From: Burkholderiales bacterium
GTDB taxonomy: Bacteria; Pseudomonadota; Gammaproteobacteria; Burkholderiales; Burkholderiaceae_C
Reading direction: 5' to 3'
Assembly (NCBI GenBank): GCA_947450745.1
Contig: CANFYD010000127.1
Span: 1-8,933 of the forward strand
DNA length: 8,933 nt
Below, in pieces: positions 1 to 5,161 of this stretch (its first letter is position 1; each line of letters opens with the position of its first letter). The position numbers and the translations under genes were made by a program. The notes under the pieces are model-generated. The model was not told where the DNA came from and ran no database searches. It saw only the letters and a program-made list of their open reading frames with translations.

Positions 1-1
1 G

Positions 2-24
2 AAGATGCTGCTCCGCAGCACCCT
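2..24 (-). terminator. Putative terminator hairpin downstream of acs
   Basis: Three nucleotides after the acs stop the minus strand can fold into a 10-bp stem (24-15 with 11-2, including two G-U wobbles) closed by a GGA triloop. The core is TGCTGC/GCAGCA. The window ends immediately after the stem, so a U-tract cannot be checked. Position and stem length fit an intrinsic terminator, but a structured 3' end processed by other means is equally possible. Confidence 0.5.
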
Positions 25-27
25 CAA

Positions 28-1989
28 TCAGTTGCTTTCAGTCAACTGATCGAGAATCGCGGGATTCTCTAAGGTGCTGGTGTCTTGGGTGACGGGCTCG
101 CCTTTGGCGACGGAGCGGAGCAGGCGGCGCATGATCTTGCCGCTGCGGGTCTTGGGCAGGTTGTCACCGAAACGGATGTCCTTGGGCTTGGCAATCGGGC
201 CGATTTCCTTGGCCACCCAGTCGCGCAAGATCTTGGCAATCGCCTTGGCTTCGTCGCCGGTGGGGCGCGGACGCTTCAGCACCACGAAGGCGCAAATCGC
301 TTCGCCGGTGGTGTCGTCAGGGCGGCCGACCACCGCAGCTTCGGCAACCAGCTCGGTACAGCTGACCAGGGCCGACTCGATTTCCATCGTGCCCATGCGG
401 TGACCCGACACGTTCAACACGTCGTCGATGCGGCCGGTGATGGTGAAGTAGCCTGTTTCAGCGTCGCGGATCGCACCGTCGCCGGCCAAGTAGTAGCCCT
501 TCAGCTCTTCGGGGTAGTAGCTCTTCTTGAAGCGCTCCGGGTCACCGTAGATGTTGCGGATCATCGACGGCCAGGGCTTCTTGACGACCAGAATGCCGCC
601 CTGCCCGTTCGGGACGTCATTGCCCATTTCATCGACGATGGCAGCCGTGATGCCGGGGAAAGCCAGCGTGCAGGAGCCCGGCACCAAGGGCGTGGCACCC
701 GGCAGCGGCGTGATCATGTGGCCGCCGGTTTCGGTCTGCCAGAAGGTATCGACGATGGGGCAAACGCCGCCGCCGATGTGCTTGTGATACCACTCCCAAG
801 CGGCAGGGTTGATCGGCTCGCCGACCGAGCCGAGCAAGCGCAGGCTGCTCAGGTCGTAGCGCGCCGGATGCACGGCTGCATTGCCTTCGGCCGCCTTGAT
901 CAGCGAACGGATCGCCGTCGGTGCAGTGTAGAAAATCGAGACCTTGTGCTTCTCGATCATTTGCCAGAAGCGGCCGGCGTCCGGGTAGGTGGGCACGCCT
1001 TCGAACACGACTTCGGTGCCGCCCAGCGCCAACGGACCGTAGGTGATGTAGCTGTGGCCGGTGACCCAGCCGATGTCGGCGGTGCACCAGAACACGTCGT
1101 CCGGTTTCAGGTCGAAGGTCCACTTGGTCGTCAGCGCAGCATGCAGCAAATAGCCGCCGCTGGAATGCTGGACGCCCTTGGGCTTGCCGGTGGATCCGGA
1201 GGTGTAAAGCAGGAACAGCGGATGCTCGGACTCGACCCACTCGGGCTCGCACACGGCCGACTGTTCAGCCACCGCTTCATGCATCCACTGGTCGCGGCCT
1301 GCGACCCAATTGATCTTGCCGCCGGTGCGCTGGTAGACGATCACGTCTTTCAGCGTCGGGCAAGCGCCGTCGGCCAGCGCTTCATCGACGATGGACTTCA
1401 GCGGCAGCGCTTTGCCGCCGCGCAGTTGTTCGTCGGCGGTGATCACCATCACGGCACCGGCGTCTTGCACCCGGTCACGCAAGCTGCTGGCCGAAAAGCC
1501 GCCGAACACCACCGAGTGGATGGCACCGATGCGGGCACAGGCCTGCATCGCCGCCACGCCCTCGACCGACATCGACATGTAGATGACGACACGGTCACCC
1601 TTTTTGACCCCACGGCTTTTCAGCGCGTTGGCCAGTTTGCCGACGCGAGTCAGCAGGTCGCTGTAGGTCACGTTGTTCACAGAGCCGTCATCGGCTTCGA
1701 AGATGATGGCGGTCTTGTCACCCAAGCCACGCTCGACGTTGCGGTCCAGGCAGTTGTAGGAGACGTTCAGGCGGCCGTCTTCAAACCACTTGAAGAACGG
1801 AGCGTCGCTGTCGTTCAAGACTTTGGTGAACGGCGTTTGCCAAGTGATGAACTCACGCGCCAAGCGGGCCCAATAGCCTTCGTAATCAGCATCGGCCTCG
1901 TCGACCAAGGCCTGATAGGCGGCCATGCCCTTGACATGGGCCTGGGCCGTGAATGCGGCGCTGGGCAGGTATTTTGGGCTTTCACTCAT
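28..1989 (-). CDS. acs: Acetyl-CoA synthetase (AMP-forming acetate--CoA ligase)
   Basis: Cytosolic enzyme that converts acetate, ATP and CoA to acetyl-CoA, AMP and PPi through an acetyl-adenylate. The 653 residues match the usual Acs length (about 650). Visible motifs are the adenylation P-loop YTSGSTGKPKG (262-272), DIGWVTGHSY (305-314), DTFWQTETGG (414-423), the hinge region TGRIDDVLNVSGHRMGT (518-534) and C-terminal PKTRSGKIMRR (612-622). K618 in the last motif is the catalytic lysine that is reversibly acetylated in studied Acs proteins. V309, T310, V389 and W417 appear to line an acetate-type pocket, favouring acetate over propionate. The frame is open to 2079, but the ATG at 1989 is chosen because AGAGGAGA lies 8 nt upstream and MSESPKYLPS is a normal Acs N-terminus; the upstream 30 residues come from the T-rich leader. 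Monocistronic as far as seen, divergent from the YqhA gene. A hairpin follows the stop. Confidence 0.97.
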   Translation of the reverse strand: MSESPKYLPSAAFTAQAHVKGMAAYQALVDEADADYEGYWARLAREFITWQTPFTKVLNDSDAPFFKWFEDGRLNVSYNCLDRNVERGLGDKTAIIFEADDGSVNNVTYSDLLTRVGKLANALKSRGVKKGDRVVIYMSMSVEGVAAMQACARIGAIHSVVFGGFSASSLRDRVQDAGAVMVITADEQLRGGKALPLKSIVDEALADGACPTLKDVIVYQRTGGKINWVAGRDQWMHEAVAEQSAVCEPEWVESEHPLFLLYTSGSTGKPKGVQHSSGGYLLHAALTTKWTFDLKPDDVFWCTADIGWVTGHSYITYGPLALGGTEVVFEGVPTYPDAGRFWQMIEKHKVSIFYTAPTAIRSLIKAAEGNAAVHPARYDLSSLRLLGSVGEPINPAAWEWYHKHIGGGVCPIVDTFWQTETGGHMITPLPGATPLVPGSCTLAFPGITAAIVDEMGNDVPNGQGGILVVKKPWPSMIRNIYGDPERFKKSYYPEELKGYYLAGDGAIRDAETGYFTITGRIDDVLNVSGHRMGTMEIESALVSCTELVAEAAVVGRPDDTTGEAICAFVVLKRPRPTGDEAKAIAKILRDWVAKEIGPIAKPKDIRFGDNLPKTRSGKIMRRLLRSVAKGEPVTQDTSTLENPAILDQLTESN

Positions 1990-1996
1990 GATCTTG

Positions 1997-2004
1997 TCTC
2001 CTCT
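1997..2004 (-). promoter_or_regulatory. Ribosome binding site of acs
   Basis: The minus strand reads AGAGGAGA here. The GGAG core (1998-2001) ends 8 nt before the ATG at 1989. This site decides the start and argues against the in-frame upstream ATG at 2079. Confidence 0.75.
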
Positions 2005-2074
2005 GACGGGCGGAATTGCAAAAACAATAAAAACAACAAATACAAGGTAACTGCGAATTACTGAATCACTGAAC

Positions 2075-2085
2075 TGCACTGTGCA
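2075..2085. repeat. 11-bp palindrome, possible operator
   Basis: TGCACTGTGCA is a perfect inverted repeat of TGCAC around a single central base. It lies 86 nt upstream of the acs start and 88 nt upstream of the YqhA start, near the midpoint of the shared regulatory region. A regulator half-site is plausible; chance occurrence cannot be excluded from one copy. Confidence 0.3.
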
Positions 2086-2172
2086 ACTTGTCTCTGACGA
2101 AGTGCTTACTCTGAGCCGCGCTCGCCCCCCTAAAATCGCAGCTTATCTACCGAAGACACCACTGAGAACACT

Positions 2173-2766
2173 ATGAACCAGCTCAAGCGCCCGATGCGCG
2201 CCCTGCCCAATCTGATTTTTGCCAGCCGTTGGCTGCAACTGCCGCTGTACTTGGGCCTGATCCTGGCGCAAGGCGTCTATGTGTTCCAGTTCTGGACCGA
2301 ACTGGTGCATCTGATCGAAGCCGCTTTCGGTAACACCGTGGCGCTCGACATCCTGGTCAACAGCATTGGCTACAAGGGCGATTTGGCGCCCACCAAGTTG
2401 AACGAGACCATCTTGATGCTGGTCGTGCTGGGCTTGATCGACGTGGTGATGATCTCCAACCTGCTGATCATGGTGATCATCGGCGGCTACGAAACCTTCG
2501 TCTCCCGCATGGGCCTGGAAGACCACCCGGATCAGCCCGAATGGCTCAGCCACGTCAACGCGTCGGTGTTGAAGGTCAAGCTGGCCACGGCCATCATCGG
2601 CATCTCGTCCATCCACCTGCTCAAGACCTTCATCAACGCAGACAACTATTCCGAGAAGACGCTGATGTGGCAGACCATCATCCATATCGCCTTCCTGTTC
2701 TCGGCGTTGGCGATTGCCTACACCGACCGCCTGCTGGCCGCCCCTGCGGATCACGGCAAGCACTGA
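2173..2766 (+). CDS. YqhA / UPF0114 family inner-membrane protein
   Basis: Integral membrane protein of the YqhA (UPF0114, TIGR00645-like) family; the biochemical function of this family is not established. The 197-residue product has a short basic N-terminus and about four hydrophobic segments, near residues 20-38, 77-104, 134-151 and 166-188. Family-like stretches are LPNLIFASRWLQLPLYLG (11-28), the long segment ending GGYETFVSR (104-112), and PEWLSHVN followed by KVKLATAIIGISSIHLLK (122-151). The ATG at 2173 is preceded by only a weak SD (GAG at 2164-2166, 6 nt upstream). The antiporter gene starts 16 nt after the stop, so the two are probably co-transcribed. The pairing with an ion antiporter hints at a membrane or ion-related role, but that is inference. 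Confidence 0.9.
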   Translation: MNQLKRPMRALPNLIFASRWLQLPLYLGLILAQGVYVFQFWTELVHLIEAAFGNTVALDILVNSIGYKGDLAPTKLNETILMLVVLGLIDVVMISNLLIMVIIGGYETFVSRMGLEDHPDQPEWLSHVNASVLKVKLATAIIGISSIHLLKTFINADNYSEKTLMWQTIIHIAFLFSALAIAYTDRLLAAPADHGKH

Positions 2767-2784
2767 ATCTAGGCTGACCTAGAT
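2767..2784 (+). promoter_or_regulatory. Hairpin covering the start of the CaCA antiporter gene
   Basis: Perfect 7-bp stem ATCTAGG (2767-2773) with CCTAGAT (2778-2784) and loop CTGA. The 3' arm includes the A and T of the ATG at 2783-2785. The 5' arm contains AGG, the only SD-like bases before this start. The stem begins one base after the upstream stop codon (2764-2766), so a ribosome finishing the YqhA gene would open it. This suggests translational coupling, which is inferred and not shown. Confidence 0.45.
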
Positions 2785-3880
2785 GCAAAACTTCGGTTTG
2801 TTCCTGATCGGCCTGCTGGCCCTGGTGGCGGGTGCCGAACTGCTGGTGCGCGGGGCCGGCAAACTGGCCTTGTCGGCCGGTATCTCGCCGCTGGTCGTGG
2901 GCCTGACGGTGGTGTCGATCGGCACCAGCGCGCCGGAGATGGCGGTGGCCATCGGTGCGGCGCTGGACGGCCGACCCGACCTCGCCATCGGCAATGTGGT
3001 GGGCAGCAACATCTTCAACGTGCTCTTCATCCTCGGCATCTCGGCCCTGATCGTGCCGCTGGTCGTGCATTCCCAAGTGATACGGCAGGAAGTGCCGGTG
3101 ATGATCGGGGCCTCGCTGCTGCTGTTGGCCTTGGCGCTGGACGGCAGTTTGAGCCGCACGGACGGCCTTTTGCTTGTGCTGCTGGTAATGGCCTACACCG
3201 GCTTTCTGGTGATTCAGTCTCGCCGCGAAGCACAGTCCGAGCCCGCCGAACTGGCCACCGAACCGACGGCCTCGCGCTGGGACCGACATTGGACGGTGCA
3301 ACTGCTGCTGATCCTGGCGGGCCTGGGCCTGCTGATCGTGGGCTCCGGCTGGCTGGTTGAAGCAGCCGTCAGCGTGGCGCAAACGCTGGGCGTCAGTGAC
3401 CTGGTGATTGGTCTGACCATCGTGGCGGCCGGCACCTCGATGCCCGAGGTGGCCACCTCCATCATGGCGGCGCTGCGCGGCCAGCGCGACATCGCCATCG
3501 GCAATGTGGTCGGCAGCAACATCTTCAACATCCTCGGTTGCCTGGGTGCCACCGCCGTGCTGGCACCGGCCGGCGTGCCGGTGGCCGCGTCGGTGTTGAA
3601 CTTCGACCTGTGGGTGATGTTGGCGGTGGCGCTGGCCTGCTTGCCGGTGATGCTGAGCGGGCGCGCCATCGCGCGCTGGGAGGGCGCCGTCTTCCTCGGC
3701 TATTACGTGGCCTACACCGCCTACCTGATCCTGCGCACGCAAGACCACGCGGCGCTGCCGGCCTTCAGCGGCGCGATGCTGGGCTTTGTGCTGCCGCTGA
3801 CGATCGTCACGCTGGTGGTGTCGGTGCTGAAGCGGCCCGGCAAAGCCAGCGATGGCGGCGCAGGGCCGACAGCCCACTGA
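2783..3880 (+). CDS. Calcium/sodium antiporter of the CaCA family (YrbG-like)
   Basis: Inner-membrane cation exchanger of the Ca2+:cation antiporter superfamily, resembling E. coli YrbG and archaeal NCX; expected to exchange Ca2+ for Na+ or H+. The 365 residues form two inverted halves of roughly five membrane helices each, joined by a hydrophilic loop near residues 146-168. Each half has the diagnostic alpha-repeat: GTSAPE (47-52) with GNVVGSNIFN (70-79), and GTSMPE (217-222) with GNVVGSNIFN (240-249). The acidic residues E52 and E222 are the expected ion ligands. The N-terminus MQNFGLFLIGLLALVAGAEL is typical of the family, supporting the start despite no strong SD. The two alpha-repeats are nearly identical in DNA as well as protein. 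It ends 48 nt from the convergent mnhG stop. Actual ion specificity cannot be read from sequence alone. Confidence 0.93.
   Translation: MQNFGLFLIGLLALVAGAELLVRGAGKLALSAGISPLVVGLTVVSIGTSAPEMAVAIGAALDGRPDLAIGNVVGSNIFNVLFILGISALIVPLVVHSQVIRQEVPVMIGASLLLLALALDGSLSRTDGLLLVLLVMAYTGFLVIQSRREAQSEPAELATEPTASRWDRHWTVQLLLILAGLGLLIVGSGWLVEAAVSVAQTLGVSDLVIGLTIVAAGTSMPEVATSIMAALRGQRDIAIGNVVGSNIFNILGCLGATAVLAPAGVPVAASVLNFDLWVMLAVALACLPVMLSGRAIARWEGAVFLGYYVAYTAYLILRTQDHAALPAFSGAMLGFVLPLTIVTLVVSVLKRPGKASDGGAGPTAH
2982..3019 (+). repeat. CaCA alpha-repeat DNA copy 1
   Basis: A 38-bp segment encoding the AIGNVVGSNIFN motif region of the first half of the antiporter. It matches 3492-3529 at 37 of 38 positions; the single difference (3001 G versus 3511 C) is a synonymous third-base change. 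Confidence 0.85.
3492..3529 (+). repeat. CaCA alpha-repeat DNA copy 2
   Basis: Second copy of the 38-bp segment, exactly 510 bp (170 codons) after the first and in the same frame, encoding the same motif in the second half of the antiporter. Confidence 0.85.
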
Positions 3881-3898
3881 GCCAGCCGGTGCCGTTCT

Positions 3899-3928
3899 AG
3901 CCCCAGCCCCAGCCCAAGCCCAAGCCCA
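3899..3928. repeat. Five tandem AGCCCM hexamers; minus-strand G-quadruplex motif
   Basis: The 30 bp divide exactly into AGCCCC twice and AGCCCA three times. The minus strand therefore has five runs of three or four G separated by 2-3 nt, fitting the standard G3+N1-7 quadruplex pattern. It occupies most of the 48-nt gap between two convergent genes and directly follows the mnhG stop codon (3929-3931). In the mnhG mRNA it would be a 3'-UTR quadruplex; the plus strand would be a C-rich i-motif candidate. Confidence 0.8.
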
Positions 3929-3942
3929 TTAAGGCTTAGGCT
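3917..3942 (-). terminator. Putative 3'-end hairpin of the mrp operon
   Basis: On the minus strand, 3942-3933 pairs with 3926-3917 in a 10-bp stem with one G-U wobble. The 6-nt loop (3932-3927) contains the mnhG stop codon TAA. The plus strand folds the same way with one C-A mismatch, so it could act on both convergent transcripts. No U-tract follows on either side, so it is not a textbook intrinsic terminator. It uses two of the five G-runs of the adjacent quadruplex motif, making the two structures mutually exclusive. Confidence 0.4.
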
Positions 3943-4279
3943 GATCGGCTGGCGCCTTGGCCGTCGACGGCACCCGCAAGTGCAGCGCCGCCTTGGCCAG
4001 CAAGTTGGCCGAGACCGGCGCGGTCACGAACAGAAACAGCGTGATCAACAGCTCATGCAGGCCGTGCTGACCCTGCACCCAGTGCAGCAGCAAGCTGGCC
4101 AGCAAGACGCCGCCAACACCCAGCGTCGTGGCCTTGGTGGGCCCATGCAGGCGCATGAAAAAGTCGGGGAAACGCAGCATGCCGATCGCACCGACCAGGG
4201 CAAACACGCCGCCAATCACCAACAGCGCGGCGATCAGCGCCTGCACGACCCAGTGGACCTCGTTGAAACTCATTTCCAT
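3929..4279 (-). CDS. mnhG: Mrp-type cation/proton antiporter subunit G
   Basis: Small membrane subunit of the multisubunit cation/H+ antiporter (Mrp/Mnh/Pha). The 116 residues have three hydrophobic segments (about 11-33, 50-68 and 74-96). The family signature is GMLRFPDFFMRLHGPTKATT (33-52), followed by GVGGVLL and then FLFVTAPVSANLLAKAA (82-98). The ATG at 4279 is preferred over the in-frame ATG at 4273 because GGAG (4288-4291) ends 8 nt upstream of it. It starts 13 nt after the mnhF stop and is the last gene of the operon. The C-terminus (about 103-116) is a short Pro/Ala/Lys tail. Subunit G is needed for activity or assembly in studied Mrp complexes, but its individual role is not established. 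Confidence 0.94.
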   Translation of the reverse strand: MEMSFNEVHWVVQALIAALLVIGGVFALVGAIGMLRFPDFFMRLHGPTKATTLGVGGVLLASLLLHWVQGQHGLHELLITLFLFVTAPVSANLLAKAALHLRVPSTAKAPADQPKP

Positions 4280-4292
4280 GTTGTTCGCTCCA

Positions 4293-4577
4293 TCACTCCA
4301 TCACATCCCCGCGACTCAAGTAGCGCGCCAGCGCCACCGTCGAGGCAAAACCGAGCAGCGCGATCAGCAACGCGGCCTCGAACAGCAGGTCGCTGCGGTA
4401 GCGAATCCCCAGCAACACCACCAGGGCCGCCACGTTGATGTACATCGTGTCCAGCGCCAGCACGCGGTCGGGTGCGGTCGGGCCGCGCAGCAAGCGCCAG
4501 CCGCACAGCAGCAGGGCCAAGCCGACGGCTGCGGTAGCAAAGTCCAGCGCCCAAGCCAGCAAAGGAAGGCTGTTCAT
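4293..4577 (-). CDS. mnhF: Mrp-type cation/proton antiporter subunit F
   Basis: Small three-helix membrane subunit of 94 residues. The family signature RGPTAPDRVLALD (31-43) is followed by TMYINVAALVVLLGIRY and a third helix ending in ARYLSRGD. Hydrophobic segments lie near residues 5-28, 44-60 and 63-85. The frame is open 24 codons further upstream, but the ATG at 4577 is chosen: it overlaps the mnhE stop as ATGA and has GGAG (4586-4589) 8 nt upstream. The extra upstream residues are hydrophilic and out of keeping with the family. It sits between E and G as in other group 2 mrp operons. Confidence 0.95.
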   Translation of the reverse strand: MNSLPLLAWALDFATAAVGLALLLCGWRLLRGPTAPDRVLALDTMYINVAALVVLLGIRYRSDLLFEAALLIALLGFASTVALARYLSRGDVME

Positions 4578-5161
4578 CCGAATATCTCCAGCAAGGGCTG
4601 CTCGTAGCGCGCTTTGATCTGCGCCGCCATCGCGGTCGGGTCTTGGCAATCGAGCGCGTGGACCAGAATTTCATGGGCGTCGTCGTCCACCACACAGGAC
4701 ACCGTGCCCGGCGTCGTGGTGATGATGGTGGCCAGCAGCGTGATGGCCCCCGGCTGGCGCAGCACCAGCGGCACCCGCACCCAGGCCGGCTGCGGCCGCG
4801 CCATCGGCCACAGCACCAAGCGCGCCACCACCAGGTTGGACACGACGATGTCCCACAGCACGATGCAGGCAAAACGCAGCGCCAGGCCAGGCCGACGCAA
4901 GCGCACCGACGGGCCCAGAAACCCTTGAATCAGGCGCGGCACCAGCAAGCCGAGCACGGCCGCTGCCAGCAGTTGCGGCAAGGCCAGGCTTTGCTGCAAC
5001 AGCAGCCAGACCGCAGCCAGCAGCAGCGACAACAGCGGGTGTGAGAGCCAGCGGTGACGCGGCTGGGGGAGTTGAGCTGCCTTCGGCACAGCCTCTTTTG
5101 CTGACCCTGGCGACAGCTGTACCGCAGGCTGCGGCGACAACTTCTTTGCAGCTTTCTTCAT
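4574..5161 (-). CDS. mnhE: Mrp-type cation/proton antiporter subunit E
   Basis: Membrane subunit of 195 residues, longer than the roughly 160 usual for MnhE. The conserved body begins near residue 38. It has hydrophobic segments around 41-60 and 61-80, then VLWDIVVSNLVVARLVL (101-117), ITLLATIITTTPGTVSC (140-156) and ILVHALD (165-171), all MnhE-like. The extra 37 residues are an N-terminal tail rich in Lys, Ala, Pro and Gln (MKKAAKKLSPQPAV...), predicted cytoplasmic. The start is well supported: the ATG at 5161 shares its A with the mnhD stop (TGATG), and a perfect AAGGAGGT SD lies 6 nt upstream. Its stop overlaps the mnhF start by 4 nt. The tail could instead be a start artefact, but no other candidate start has as good a site. 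Confidence 0.93.
   Translation of the reverse strand: MKKAAKKLSPQPAVQLSPGSAKEAVPKAAQLPQPRHRWLSHPLLSLLLAAVWLLLQQSLALPQLLAAAVLGLLVPRLIQGFLGPSVRLRRPGLALRFACIVLWDIVVSNLVVARLVLWPMARPQPAWVRVPLVLRQPGAITLLATIITTTPGTVSCVVDDDAHEILVHALDCQDPTAMAAQIKARYEQPLLEIFG

Larger units (their letters stand above)
1990..2172. promoter_or_regulatory. Divergent acs / yqhA intergenic region
   Basis: The 183 nt between two divergent starts must hold both promoters. The acs-proximal part (about 2018-2047) is strikingly A/C-rich on the plus strand, so it is T-rich in the acs leader, against a GC-rich background. An 11-bp palindrome TGCACTGTGCA lies at 2075-2085. For the YqhA gene, TAAAAT at 2131-2136 resembles a -10 box about 37 nt upstream of the ATG, but no good -35 is present. 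For acs, TTGCAC on the minus strand overlaps the palindrome and could be a -35, with only a poor -10 match downstream. No clear sigma-54 element was found. Promoter assignments here are tentative. Confidence 0.5.

Noticed and set aside
85..2064. 659-codon plus-strand open frame lying antisense to almost all of acs
   Set aside because: High-GC coding DNA often leaves a long open frame opposite the gene. The product is rich in Asp, Gly, His and Gln, has no recognisable domain, and the minus-strand frame is an unmistakable Acs with an SD.
1990..2079. 30-residue N-terminal extension of Acs resembling a signal peptide
   Set aside because: The hydrophobic stretch comes from translating the T-rich leader. 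Acs is cytosolic, and a good SD marks the ATG at 1989.
2678..3877. 399-codon minus-strand open frame antisense to the CaCA gene, and a similar one over the YqhA gene (2143-2763)
   Set aside because: Both are Gln/His/Arg-rich mirror frames of membrane-protein genes, with no SD or family resemblance.
3899..3928. CRISPR-like or mobile-element repeat
   Set aside because: Units are 6 bp with no spacers and no cas genes. It is a simple tandem repeat.
4578..4649. 24-codon upstream extension of mnhF
   Set aside because: It lies wholly within mnhE, adds a hydrophilic segment foreign to the family, and the ATG at 4577 has both an SD and an ATGA junction.
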